A stretch of 20,640 bases of DNA, taken from assembly GCA_016196415.1 (NCBI GenBank), contig JACPXS010000036.1:1-20640 (forward strand). Direction: 5' to 3'. Below the pieces are notes generated by a model. It was not told the origin of the DNA and ran no database searches. It worked only from the letters and a program-made list of their open reading frames with translations. This DNA is from Candidatus Omnitrophota bacterium. GTDB taxonomy: Bacteria; Omnitrophota; Koll11; Aquiviventales; Aquiviventaceae. Shown here in pieces: positions 1 to 7,702 of this stretch. A program made the position numbers and the translations under genes. Within the stretch, counting starts at the first letter, position 1. Each line of letters begins with the position of its first letter.

Positions 1-141
1 TGAAATGTTTTTCGAAGCGAAGAAGCGTTGAGAAAAAGCGGAGTTCTCGGGGGATTACAAGAAAAGCTTGAGTGTAATGGATGGGAAAGGCTATATACCT
101 ACGGACGTTTGGATGGCAGATGAATGAGCGGGGCGCACCTC
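1..141. other. Left edge, no gene supported
   Basis: All three plus frames are closed quickly (stops at 1-3, 29-31 and 69-71). Frame 2 could be the last nine codons of an upstream gene ending at 31, but this is too short to identify. The stretch looks richer in A and T than the genes that follow. I see no RNA gene and no clear terminator in it. Confidence 0.4.
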
Positions 142-170
142 TTGACGTCCTGACGAGCTTTCCTTATTAG
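142..170 (+). promoter_or_regulatory. Candidate sigma70-type promoter for lolC-lolD
   Basis: TTGACG at 142-147 and TATTAG at 165-170 are separated by 17 bases, the ideal spacing for a housekeeping promoter. Transcription would begin about 6-8 bases downstream, at or next to the ATG codons at 177 and 180. No Shine-Dalgarno sequence lies before these ATGs, which agrees with a leaderless or nearly leaderless message. This is prediction from sequence only. Confidence 0.4.
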
Positions 171-176
171 TCATCC

Positions 177-1385
177 ATGATGCGTTACGAACTCTGGTTA
201 GGGCTGCGGTACCTGTTCGCCAAGCGGCGGGAGCGGTTCATCTCGATTATTGCGGTGCTGTCCATGGCCGGGGTCACGGTGGGGGTCTTCGCCTTGGTCG
301 TGGTCATGGCGGTCATGAGCGGCTTTGATCACGAGATGAAAGAGAAGCTCGTCGGCACCAACGCCCAGGTGATCGTCGATACGCCGCAAGGCGTGCGAGA
401 CTCCGAGGAACTCATGCGACGCCTCTCCGCGATGGAGCACGTCGTAGGTGTCAGCCCATTCGTCTCCGGCCAGGCGATCCTCCGGTTGCCTGAGCAGGCC
501 TTCGGCGTGTTGGTGCGCGGGATCGACGTGGAACGGGAATCGCGTGTCAACCGGTTGGCGGACTACCTGATCATGGGCCATCTGCCGGCGCGCGATGATG
601 AAGCGGCGATCGGCACCGAACTGAGCGCGCTTGTCCGGGCAGCCCCCGGAGACCGGCTGCTGCTGATGAGTCCCGCGGACGGCAAGACGCATGAGCTGAC
701 GATCAGCGGGCTGTTCCGCTCCGGCATGTATGAATACGACTCCAGCCTCGTCGCGGTGACGCTTTCAGCAGCCCAACAACTGTATCGGCTGGACGGGTTG
801 GTGAGCGGCGTTGGAGTGAAAGTGGACTCCCTCGAGCGCGCCCCGGACCTCGCCGGCGCGATCGACCGGCGGCTTGAGGCGGCCTATCGCGTGCGGACGT
901 GGATGGAGTTGAACCCGGCGCTGTTTGGCGCGCTGCGAATCGAGAAGACCGTCATGTTTCTCATTCTGACATTGATCATTGTGGTGGCGGCCCTGAACAT
1001 CCTCGCGATGCTCATCATGATCGTCATGGAGAAGACCAAAGATATCGGCATCCTCAGGGCGCTGGGAGCGACCCGGACGTCCATCGCCGCGCTCTTTCTC
1101 TCGCAGGGCTGCGTGATCGGGATCGTGGGGATCAGCATCGGGCTGGCCCTGGGCGTTGCGGTGACCTGGAATCTGGATGCCATCGCCCGGTGGCTTGAGC
1201 GCGTCTTCGGGGTGTCGCTGTTCCCCCCGACGATTTACTATCTGGATCACATCCCGACCCACATTGACCTCTCGGATGTCATCGGGATTGCGGGGGCAAC
1301 GTTTCTCTTGACCGTGCTGGCGGGCGCCTACGCGGCGATCCGCGCGGCGCACCTGGCTCCTGTCGAAGCCCTGCGCTATGAGTAG
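177..1385 (+). CDS. lolC: LolC/LolE-family lipoprotein-releasing ABC permease
   Basis: This is an inner-membrane permease of the FtsX/MacB fold. With LolD it extracts lipoproteins from the inner membrane and passes them to a periplasmic carrier. The protein has 402 residues, normal for LolC/E. There are four membrane helices at about 22-48, 258-283, 303-331 and 367-388, with a large periplasmic domain between the first two. The cytoplasmic motif KTKDIGILRALGA (286-298) is the family's contact with the ATPase. ATG codons at 177 and 180 are both possible; neither has a ribosome binding site, but a promoter sits just upstream. Only one permease gene is present, so the transporter is probably a homodimer of a merged LolC/E type, not the LolC-LolE heterodimer of E. 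coli. The partner ATPase follows after a 123-base gap. MacB-type or cell-division FtsX roles are less likely given the full LolC/E pattern. Confidence 0.9.
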   Translation: MMRYELWLGLRYLFAKRRERFISIIAVLSMAGVTVGVFALVVVMAVMSGFDHEMKEKLVGTNAQVIVDTPQGVRDSEELMRRLSAMEHVVGVSPFVSGQAILRLPEQAFGVLVRGIDVERESRVNRLADYLIMGHLPARDDEAAIGTELSALVRAAPGDRLLLMSPADGKTHELTISGLFRSGMYEYDSSLVAVTLSAAQQLYRLDGLVSGVGVKVDSLERAPDLAGAIDRRLEAAYRVRTWMELNPALFGALRIEKTVMFLILTLIIVVAALNILAMLIMIVMEKTKDIGILRALGATRTSIAALFLSQGCVIGIVGISIGLALGVAVTWNLDAIARWLERVFGVSLFPPTIYYLDHIPTHIDLSDVIGIAGATFLLTVLAGAYAAIRAAHLAPVEALRYE

Positions 1386-1418
1386 AACGGTTGTGCCGAT
1401 CCCGCCGGGCTTGCAAGC

Positions 1419-1473
1419 CGGGACACTGCTCTTTTCGCTCAACGCAAGCGATGGCGAAAAGAGCAGCGTCCCG
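1419..1473. repeat. Long palindrome between lolC and lolD
   Basis: Arms at 1419-1438 and 1454-1473 are reverse complements over 20 bases with one mismatch (1425 against 1467). The core CTGCTCTTTTCGC at 1426-1438 pairs perfectly with 1454-1466, around a 15-base loop. A second palindrome, GGCTTGCAAGCC, lies at 1408-1419. No T-run follows, so a classic intrinsic terminator is unlikely. It could be a REP-type element or an mRNA stem separating lolC from lolD. Confidence 0.75.
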
Positions 1474-1508
1474 ATAGCTGCGAATGACCAGGATTCTTTG
1501 ACGGGGCG

Positions 1509-2201
1509 ATGATTGAAGCTCGTGACGTATATAAACAGTACGTGATGGGCAAAGTCACGCTCGAGGTGCTGAAGGGCGTCTCGCTGCAGCTCGAGGCTGG
1601 AGCGTTTGTGGCCATCATGGGCCCTTCGGGGGCGGGGAAGTCCACGCTCCTGCACCTGTTGGCCGGGCTTGATACCCCCACCAGGGGTACGGTCGTGTGG
1701 AACGGACGGAGCGTCTCGAGCCTCAGCGATGCGGAGCGGGCGAAGTTCCGGAATCACACGATCGGCGTTGTCTTCCAGTTTTATCACTTGCTGCCGGAGC
1801 TGTCCGCGTTGGAAAATGTCTGTTTGCCCGGCCTCGTCAACGGGCATCAGGCGGCTCGGGCCTTGCGAACGCGCGCGACGAGTTGCCTCGAGCAAGTTGG
1901 CCTCAGCGCCCGGATGCGCCATCGGCCCCGCGAGCTCTCCGGGGGAGAACAGCAGCGCGTGGCGATCGCCCGGGCGCTCGTCAATGACCCGAAACTCTTG
2001 CTGTGCGATGAGCCGACTGGTAATCTGGATTCGAAAACCGGCGCTGAGGTGATCGACTTGCTGGCGCGCGTGCATCGCCGGCGAGGGGTCGGGCTGGTCT
2101 TGGTGACCCATGAAGCGAGATTGGCCGAGTTGGCCGATCGCATCGTCCTGCTGGAAGACGGGCGTATCGTCCAGGACATCTCGAAGAACGCCGCAGGGTG
2201 A
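1509..2201 (+). CDS. lolD: LolD-type lipoprotein-releasing ABC ATPase
   Basis: The ATPase subunit powers lipoprotein extraction by the permease encoded just upstream. At 230 residues it has the compact LolD length. Visible motifs are Walker A GPSGAGKS (38-45), the Q-loop glutamine at 90, the signature LSGGE (143-147), Walker B LLLCDEP (164-170, catalytic E169) and the H-loop histidine at 201. The segment after Walker B, TGNLDSKTG, is typical of the MacB/LolD/FtsE subfamily. A weak ribosome site (ACGGGG, 1501-1506) lies very close to the ATG. The 123-base gap from lolC is filled by a large palindrome, so the two genes may not be translated at equal rates. FtsE and MacB are the alternatives, but the neighbour decides for LolD. 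Confidence 0.9.
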   Translation: MIEARDVYKQYVMGKVTLEVLKGVSLQLEAGAFVAIMGPSGAGKSTLLHLLAGLDTPTRGTVVWNGRSVSSLSDAERAKFRNHTIGVVFQFYHLLPELSALENVCLPGLVNGHQAARALRTRATSCLEQVGLSARMRHRPRELSGGEQQRVAIARALVNDPKLLLCDEPTGNLDSKTGAEVIDLLARVHRRRGVGLVLVTHEARLAELADRIVLLEDGRIVQDISKNAAG

Positions 2202-2300
2202 AGGCGCCCGGCGTCATCCCGTCGCACGCCACGCGTATCCCGATGCCTGCCGCGTGCAGCTTGAAGCCATGGGGCATCGCGCGCTGAAGGAGGAGCTGAC

Positions 2301-3167
2301 GTGAAAGTCTACTTGAACGGGAAATTTGTGGATCAGTCGAAAGCGGTCGTGTCGGTGTTCGACCACGGCCTGCTCTATGGCGATGGGGTGTTTGAGGGAA
2401 TCCGCTCGTACGACGGGTTGATCTTCAAGCTGCGGGAGCATATCGACCGGCTCTTCGAGTCGGCGCACACCATCATGCTCAAGATTCCGCTCAGCAACGC
2501 CGAACTGATCGAAGTGGTGAAACAGAGCCTTCGGATCAATACGCTCCACGATGCGTACATCCGGCTCGTGGTCACGCGGGGGGAAGGCGACCTCGGGTTG
2601 GATCCACGCAAGTGCGTGCAGCCGACGGTGTTCGTGATTGCCGATCGGATCGAGCTCTACCCCAAGAAGCTCTACGAGCAAGGCTTGGAGCTGATCACGG
2701 TGGCGACCCAGCGGAATGTGCCAGAAGCCCTCAATCCGCAGATCAAATCGCTGAACTACCTGAACAACATCCTGGCCAAGATCGAAGCCCTCAACGCGGG
2801 CTACGAAGAGGCGATCATGTTATCGCCCTCCGGCTACGTCACCGAGTGCACCGGAGAGAACCTCTTCATCGTGAAACGTCGACACCTGCTGACCCCGCCC
2901 CCCTATATCGGGGTCCTCCGGGGGATCACCCGGCAGACCGTGATGGGGCTTGGCGTCCGGCAGCGGCTGATCGTGCGGGAGGAGCTGCTCACCCGTCATG
3001 ACCTCTTCAACGCGGAGGAAGTCTTTTTGACCGGCACCGCCGCAGAGATTGTGCCCGTGGTCAAGATCGATGGCCGCGTCATTGGCAAAGGCTCGCCCGG
3101 TCCAGTCACCAAGCGACTGCAACAGGGCTTTCGCCAGTTGACGAAAACCGAAGGGGTCCGCTACTGA
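2301..3167 (+). CDS. ilvE: Branched-chain amino acid aminotransferase
   Basis: This is a fold-type IV, PLP-dependent aminotransferase that interconverts leucine, isoleucine or valine and their 2-oxo acids in the cytoplasm. It has 288 residues, close to the family norm of about 290-310. The PLP lysine is K149 in PQIKSLNYLNN. The ECTGEN motif (182-187) supplies the glutamate that contacts the pyridine nitrogen, and TGTAAEI (244-250) the phosphate cradle. The N-terminal DHGLLYGDGVFEGIR (21-35) is also diagnostic. It starts with GTG at 2301, supported by a strong ribosome site AAGGAGGAG at 2287-2295. It lies 99 bases after lolD and about 300 bases before mcsA and has no obvious functional link to either. 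D-amino-acid aminotransferase and aminodeoxychorismate lyase share the fold and cannot be fully excluded. Confidence 0.88.
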   Translation: MKVYLNGKFVDQSKAVVSVFDHGLLYGDGVFEGIRSYDGLIFKLREHIDRLFESAHTIMLKIPLSNAELIEVVKQSLRINTLHDAYIRLVVTRGEGDLGLDPRKCVQPTVFVIADRIELYPKKLYEQGLELITVATQRNVPEALNPQIKSLNYLNNILAKIEALNAGYEEAIMLSPSGYVTECTGENLFIVKRRHLLTPPPYIGVLRGITRQTVMGLGVRQRLIVREELLTRHDLFNAEEVFLTGTAAEIVPVVKIDGRVIGKGSPGPVTKRLQQGFRQLTKTEGVRY

Positions 3168-3371
3168 TCGCCGCGTGTGAGCGTTGAGCCCTGACCCGTG
3201 TCGCCGGGTGGTGCTTCAGTTTGACGTGACACACGCAGAAGCGCCTGCCTGCGCCGAGCGCCTGTCTGCCGTGCCAACGGCACAGGCAGGCAGCGCGGCA
3301 GGCAGAGCAGACGCAGCATCGCAGAAGAAGGCGGTACCTCGTTGACGACGTCACGTGTAAAACCTGGTAGA
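3168..3371. repeat. Intergenic stretch with GC-rich hairpin, ilvE to mcsA
   Basis: No gene is seen here. A long imperfect hairpin spans about 3243-3306. Its apex is GTGCC (3271-3275), loop AAC, GGCAC (3279-3283), and arms rich in GCCTG/CAGGC extend outward with small bulges. Wider still, ACGTGAC near 3225 is inverted in GTCACGT near 3351, so a composite inverted repeat may enclose the hairpin. It looks like a dispersed non-coding hairpin element. There is no T-run to make it a standard terminator of ilvE. Confidence 0.6.
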
Positions 3372-3373
3372 CT
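3342..3373 (+). promoter_or_regulatory. Weak candidate promoter for mcsA-mcsB-clpC
   Basis: TTGACG occurs at 3342-3347. TAGACT at 3368-3373 resembles a -10 box and is preceded by TG at 3365-3366, as in extended -10 promoters. The 20-base spacing is longer than optimal. No CtsR-type direct repeat (GGTCAAA) and no CIRCE element are visible, so the usual Bacillota heat-shock control is not evident. Confidence 0.25.
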
Positions 3374-3458
3374 AGAAGTGGTTTCATACATCCCTTCATG
3401 GGGCGGGCCCGATCGGCTGCCACCCGCCGCACAGAGGGATGTATGAAACCGGTTCTAG
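3372..3458. repeat. 87-base hairpin element before mcsA, bounded by CTAG
   Basis: Arms 3380-3395 and 3435-3450 (GGTTTCATACATCCCT and its complement) pair perfectly over 16 bases. After a two-base mismatch the pairing resumes with CTAGAA (3372-3377) and TTCTAG (3453-3458). The 39-base interior has its own 6-base stem, GGCGGG (3402-3407) with CCCGCC (3423-3428). The CTAG tetramer at both ends could be a target-site duplication of a tiny MITE-like element. The right arm covers an in-frame ATG at 3439, upstream of the likely mcsA start. In RNA this would be a very stable 5' leader structure. Confidence 0.8.
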
Positions 3459-3474
3459 AGAGAGTGAGGCGGCG

Positions 3475-3996
3475 ATGCTCTGCGAAGTCTGCAAACAGGC
3501 GCAAGCGACGGTCCATCTGACCGAGATCGTCAACGATCAGATGACCGAACTGCATCTGTGCGAAGCCTGCGCGAACCAGAAGGGCGCTCAGGTGGAGAGC
3601 CATTTCGGGTTGGCCGATTTGCTCTCGGGGCTGGCGGATTTCGGCAAGACGCAAGAGCCCGAAGAGGTCTCCACCAAAGCCTGCCCCACCTGCGGGATGA
3701 CCTACGACGATTTCCGCAAGGTAGGACGGCTGGGGTGCGCCGAATGCTACACGACGTTCAAGCGCAGCTTGGGCGGCTTGCTGAAGCGGATCCACGGCTC
3801 GCCGATCCACGTCGGAAAGTCGCCGGTTCGGCTGATCAAGTCGTCGAAGATCACCAAGACGGAGCTGTTGGATCTGAAGCGCAAGCTGGAACACGCGATT
3901 GAACACGAGGAGTTTGAAGAAGCGGCCAAGCTTCGGGATCAGATTCGCAGGCTCGAGCAGCAAGAGCAGCAAGCCAAATCCAAGAGCAAGACCTAG
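3475..3996 (+). CDS. mcsA: McsA, zinc-finger activator of McsB arginine kinase
   Basis: McsA is the cytoplasmic zinc-binding adaptor that activates the protein-arginine kinase McsB and helps deliver substrates to ClpC. From the chosen start the protein has 173 residues, usual for the family. Four Cys pairs are visible: C3/C6, C29/C32, C70/C73 and C88/C91. A UVR motif at about 130-163 forms the C-terminal helical pair, followed by a Gln/Lys-rich tail. The start at 3475 is chosen because McsA proteins begin with M-x-C-x-x-C and because GTGAGG (3464-3469) is a suitable ribosome site. An in-frame ATG at 3439 would add 12 residues encoded by the hairpin and is less likely. mcsB follows 14 bases later, so the genes form an operon. 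ctsR, the first gene of the Bacillus operon, is absent. Confidence 0.9.
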   Translation: MLCEVCKQAQATVHLTEIVNDQMTELHLCEACANQKGAQVESHFGLADLLSGLADFGKTQEPEEVSTKACPTCGMTYDDFRKVGRLGCAECYTTFKRSLGGLLKRIHGSPIHVGKSPVRLIKSSKITKTELLDLKRKLEHAIEHEEFEEAAKLRDQIRRLEQQEQQAKSKSKT

Positions 3997-4010
3997 CAGA
4001 GTGGACGACG

Positions 4011-5102
4011 ATGCCAAAAGAGTTAGATGAGCTGATCAAACAACCGAGCGAATGGCTCCGTGGGGCGGGGCCGGTGTCGGAGATCGTGATCTCAAGCCGC
4101 ATCCGGCTGGCCAGAAATCTCGACAAGCACCTCTTTGCCACCCGGGCAACGAAAGTCTCGCAGCGCGAGGTCCTGGCGGTTGTCCGAGACGGGTTGGGCC
4201 GCAGCCTCAAGCTGAAGCACCCCCTGCTGCTTGAGATGGGGGGGCTGGATGAGGTGGACCGCCAGTTCCTCGTCGAGCGCCACCTCGTCAGCCGCGAGCA
4301 TATTGTGCACCCCGATCAGAAAGGGGTGGCCATCGGGCCGGGCGAGGTGATCAGCATCATGATCAACGAGGAAGATCACCTGCGGATTCAAGTCATGCAG
4401 TCCGGGTTGAATCTGCACGACGCGTGGACGCTCATTGACGAACTGGATGACGAGCTCTCCGAAGTCCTCCCGTACGCCTATGCAACGGACTGGGGCTACC
4501 TCACCTGCTGCCCCACGAATACGGGTACGGGGATGCGCGCCTCGGTGATGGTGCACTTGCCCTCGCTGGTCATCACCAAGCAGATCAACAAGGTGCTGCA
4601 CACCATTACGAAGCTGGGGCTGACCGCTCGGGGGCTCTATGGGGAGGGCACCGAAGCGTCCGGCAACTTCTTCCAAATTTCGAACCAAGTCGCTTTGGGT
4701 CGTTCCGAAGAGGAGATTCTGGAGAACCTTGAGCGTATCCTGAAAGAAGTGATCCACCAGGAGCAAGCGGCTCGCGAGTCGTTGATGGCCAACAACCGGA
4801 TCCAACTTGAGGACCGCATCTGGCGCGCTTTTGGGATCCTGCGCCATGCGAAAACGATGAATTCCGGCGAGGCGCTTGATCTGCTCTCGGCGGTCCGTCT
4901 CGGGGTGGATCTCGGTCTCATGTCCGCCAACGGCGGATCTCCCTCTGGCGGAAACGGGTTGGATCGAGTGAAGGTGAACGAGCTGTTCATCTTTTCGCAG
5001 CCGGCTCACTTGCAGAAGCTCGAGGGGAAGGCGCTCACCGCGAAAGAGCGCGACGCCAAACGCGCGCAACTGATCCGGAGCCAGCTCGGCGGGCAAACAT
5101 AA
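4011..5102 (+). CDS. mcsB: McsB protein-arginine kinase
   Basis: McsB phosphorylates arginine residues on damaged or regulatory proteins, marking them for ClpC. It has 363 residues, the family's length. The phosphagen-kinase domain shows SSRIRLARN (28-36), NEEDHLRIQ (119-127), CCPTNTGTG (166-174, with C167 matching the numbering I recall for the B. subtilis active site), R207 in the RGLYGEG region and SGNFFQISNQ (217-226). A C-terminal regulatory domain of about 100 residues follows, with RDAKRAQLIR near the end, the region that binds phospho-arginine in B. subtilis. All expected catalytic residues are present, so the kinase looks active. It is 14 bases after mcsA and 24 before clpC, a typical co-transcribed unit. 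Creatine or arginine kinases for small molecules are excluded by the length and neighbours. Confidence 0.95.
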   Translation: MPKELDELIKQPSEWLRGAGPVSEIVISSRIRLARNLDKHLFATRATKVSQREVLAVVRDGLGRSLKLKHPLLLEMGGLDEVDRQFLVERHLVSREHIVHPDQKGVAIGPGEVISIMINEEDHLRIQVMQSGLNLHDAWTLIDELDDELSEVLPYAYATDWGYLTCCPTNTGTGMRASVMVHLPSLVITKQINKVLHTITKLGLTARGLYGEGTEASGNFFQISNQVALGRSEEEILENLERILKEVIHQEQAARESLMANNRIQLEDRIWRAFGILRHAKTMNSGEALDLLSAVRLGVDLGLMSANGGSPSGGNGLDRVKVNELFIFSQPAHLQKLEGKALTAKERDAKRAQLIRSQLGGQT

Positions 5103-5126
5103 TTCAGACAACACGGGGAGTCTCGC

Positions 5127-7580
5127 ATGTTCAATAAATTTACAGAACGAGCTCGGAAAGTAATCCTCTTGGCGAAAGAGGAAGCCAAGCGTTTTAACCA
5201 CGACTATATCGGGACCGAGCACATCCTCCTCGGCCTCATCCGCGAGGGGGAAGGCGTGGCCGCGGCGGTCCTGCAGAAGCTGGGCCTCTCGCCTGAGAAA
5301 ATCCGTCTTGAGGTGGAGAAGCTGGTCCAAAGCGGGCCCAGCACGATGGTCTCCGGCGACATCCCCTTTACTCCCAAGGCGAAGAAGGTCATTGAGCTGG
5401 CGATGGAAGAGGCGCGCAGCCTGGGGCACAACTACATCGGCACCGAGCATCTCCTCCTCGGCCTCATCCGCGAAGGCGAGGGGGTGGCCTCGCAGGTGTT
5501 GATGAACCTGGGGTTGGACCTGAACCGCGTCCGGAACGAAGTCATTACGCTCTTGGGCTCTTCGAGCCCCGCCCCGACGGGCGGCCAGGGCGGCATCCGA
5601 ACGAAGACTCCGGCCCTGGATGCGTTTGGGCGCGACCTCACCCAGCTGGCGCGCGAGGGAAAGCTGGACCCGGTCATTGGCCGAAAAGAAGAGATCGAAC
5701 GGGTCATCCAGATCCTGGCGCGGCGGACGAAGAATAACCCGGTGCTGCTGGGCGAGGCCGGGGTCGGCAAGACCGCCATCGTGGAAGGCCTGGCGCAGAA
5801 GGTCATCAAGGGGGACGTGGCGGAGATCCTGCGGGACAAGCGAGTGATCATCCTCGATCTGGCCCTGATGGTGGCGGGGACGAAATACCGCGGCCAGTTT
5901 GAGGAGCGGATCAAGGCGGTGATGGATGAGATCCGCCGGACCGAAAACGTGATGCTCTTCATCGACGAGATCCACACGCTCGTCGGGGCCGGCTCGGCGG
6001 AAGGGGCCATCGATGCGTCCAACATCTTGAAGCCAGCGCTCTCCCGCGGCGAGATCCAGTGCATCGGGGCCACGACGCTGGATGAGTATCGCAAGTACAT
6101 CGAGAAGGACGCCGCCCTGGAGCGGCGGTTCCAAACGATCATCGTCGAGCCGCCCTCGGTCAGCGAGACCATCGAGATCCTCAAGGGGCTGCGGGATAAA
6201 TATGAAGCGCACCACCGCGTCAAGTATCTCGATGAAGCGCTGGAAATGGCCGCGAAGCTCTCCGACCGCTACATCCCCGGCCGCTTTTTGCCCGATAAGG
6301 CGATCGACCTCATCGATGAGGCGGGTTCCCGCGCGCGGCTCTCCGTGCTGACGGTCCCTCCGGAGGTCAAGGACCTGGAGGAGAAGATCGAGCAGATCCG
6401 CAAGGAGAAAGAAGCGGCCATCAAGGGGCAGGACTTTGAGCTCGCGGCCTCGCTGCGCGATCAGGAACGCGAAGCGCGAGAGCAACTGGAGAAAGTGAAA
6501 GGCGACTGGAAGAAGACCAAGGGGGAAGCGATGCCGGTAATCACCGGAGAAGACATCGCGCTGATCACCTCCAAGTGGACCGGCATTCCGCTGGTGCGGC
6601 TTGAAGAGAAAGAAACCGAGCGGCTCCTCAAGATGGAGGAGGCTATCCACAAGCGCATCATCGGCCAAGAGGAAGCGATCACCGCGATCGCGCGCGCGGT
6701 GAGGCGTTCGCGCGCCGGCATCAAGGATCCCAAGCGGCCCATCGGATCCTTCATCTTCCTGGGGCCCACCGGGGTCGGGAAAACGTTGCTGGCGCGCGGC
6801 CTGGCCGAATTTCTTTTCGGCGATGAAGACGCGCTCGTGCAGCTTGACATGTCCGAGTACATGGAGAAATTCAACGTCTCCCGGCTCGTCGGAGCTCCGC
6901 CGGGCTATATCGGCTATGAAGAAGGGGGCCAGCTGACCGAGCGGATCCGTCGTCGGCCCTACTCGGTGATCTTGTTAGACGAGATCGAGAAGGCGCACCC
7001 GGACGTGTTCAACATCCTCCTCCAAGTGTTGGAGGACGGTCGATTGACGGACAGTTTCGGCCGCAGGGTCGACTTCCGCAACACCGTCTTGATCATGACC
7101 TCCAACTTGGGCGCGGAGCTCCTCAAGAAGCAGGGGAGCATCGGCTTTACGCCGACGAAAGCAGAGGTGACTTTTGAGCAGATGAAGGGCCAGCTCCTCG
7201 ATGAGGTCAAACGCACCTTCAAGCCGGAGTTCCTCAACCGGATCGACGAAGTCATCGTCTTCCACCCGCTCTCGCAAGAGGAGCTGGTGAAGATCGTGGA
7301 GCTGGAAATCGGCCTGGTGAAGGAGCGGTTGCGCGAGCAGGGCATTGCCATCGAGCTGGATCAATCGGCCAAGGAACTCCTGGTGGAGAAAGGCTTCGAT
7401 CCGGTCTACGGCGCGCGGCCCCTAAAGCGCGTCATTCAACGGTTGCTGGAAGATCCCCTCGCCGAGTCGGTCATCGCCAAGCGGGTGAAACCCGGGGCGG
7501 CGCTCCATGTCTTCCGGAGCGGCGAGGCGCTCGAATTCGAAGAGCGCGTCGCGGTGGAGCCCCCCGCAACGGCGAACTAG
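5127..7580 (+). CDS. clpC: ClpC-type AAA+ unfoldase for ClpP protease
   Basis: ClpC unfolds proteins, including phospho-arginine-tagged ones, and feeds them to ClpP in the cytoplasm. It has 817 residues. Domains in order: two Clp-N repeats (about 1-145; each contains [21 protein letters not shown] sequence), AAA1 with Walker A GEAGVGKT (209-216) and Walker B around D280/E281, a middle domain with a UVR motif (about 415-460) shared with McsA, then AAA2 with Walker A GPTGVGKT (546-553) and Walker B LLDE (616-619). Pore loops are KYRG (253-256) and GYIG (593-596). IGF at 672-674 is the expected ClpP-docking tripeptide, so a ClpP should exist elsewhere. The ribosome site GGGGAG lies at 5115-5120. 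The UVR middle domain and the partner genes separate it from ClpA and ClpB. Confidence 0.96.
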   Translation: MFNKFTERARKVILLAKEEAKRFNHDYIGTEHILLGLIREGEGVAAAVLQKLGLSPEKIRLEVEKLVQSGPSTMVSGDIPFTPKAKKVIELAMEEARSLGHNYIGTEHLLLGLIREGEGVASQVLMNLGLDLNRVRNEVITLLGSSSPAPTGGQGGIRTKTPALDAFGRDLTQLAREGKLDPVIGRKEEIERVIQILARRTKNNPVLLGEAGVGKTAIVEGLAQKVIKGDVAEILRDKRVIILDLALMVAGTKYRGQFEERIKAVMDEIRRTENVMLFIDEIHTLVGAGSAEGAIDASNILKPALSRGEIQCIGATTLDEYRKYIEKDAALERRFQTIIVEPPSVSETIEILKGLRDKYEAHHRVKYLDEALEMAAKLSDRYIPGRFLPDKAIDLIDEAGSRARLSVLTVPPEVKDLEEKIEQIRKEKEAAIKGQDFELAASLRDQEREAREQLEKVKGDWKKTKGEAMPVITGEDIALITSKWTGIPLVRLEEKETERLLKMEEAIHKRIIGQEEAITAIARAVRRSRAGIKDPKRPIGSFIFLGPTGVGKTLLARGLAEFLFGDEDALVQLDMSEYMEKFNVSRLVGAPPGYIGYEEGGQLTERIRRRPYSVILLDEIEKAHPDVFNILLQVLEDGRLTDSFGRRVDFRNTVLIMTSNLGAELLKKQGSIGFTPTKAEVTFEQMKGQLLDEVKRTFKPEFLNRIDEVIVFHPLSQEELVKIVELEIGLVKERLREQGIAIELDQSAKELLVEKGFDPVYGARPLKRVIQRLLEDPLAESVIAKRVKPGAALHVFRSGEALEFEERVAVEPPATAN

Positions 7581-7593
7581 AGCTCTACAGTGA

Positions 7594-7680
7594 AGACGTC
7601 CACCAGGTCCCATCGGCCGTCCGGCGCGATGCCGCGTGCGCGGCGTCCTGTTGACGGTCGGCTGTGGAGGGTGGACGTTT
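7594..7680. repeat. Near-symmetric 87-base palindrome after clpC
   Basis: The sequence is symmetric about position 7637. The outer arms CGTCCACC (7597-7604) and GGTGGACG (7670-7677) pair perfectly and extend three bases with one G-T pair. The inner arms GATGCCGCG (7628-7636) and CGCGGCGTC (7639-7647) pair with one G-T pair. The segments between are also complementary with small offsets. It fills most of the gap between clpC and mlaE and overlaps the possible GTG start at 7664. It could end clpC transcripts or protect their 3' ends. Confidence 0.7.
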
Positions 7681-7702
7681 GTGTTGTGGTCGGCCTCCTC
7701 TC

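Noticed and set aside
765..2111. 448-codon minus-strand frame opposite lolC and lolD
   Set aside because: Shadow frame; the plus strand holds the ABC permease and ATPase motifs.
3396..3434. CtsR or CIRCE operator before mcsA
   Set aside because: Neither the GGTCAAA direct repeat nor TTAGCACTC-N9-GAGTGCTAA is present in 3168-3474.
3439..3474. Upstream ATG for mcsA at 3439
   Set aside because: It lies in the arm of the hairpin, adds residues not in the family and lacks a ribosome site, while 3475 has both the M-x-C-x-x-C start and GTGAGG.
4092..6668. 858-codon open frame on the minus strand opposite mcsB and clpC
   Set aside because: It lies wholly antisense to two strongly conserved genes, its translation is low-complexity (Arg, His, Asp, Leu) and has no recognisable domain; long antisense frames are expected from high GC at third codon positions.
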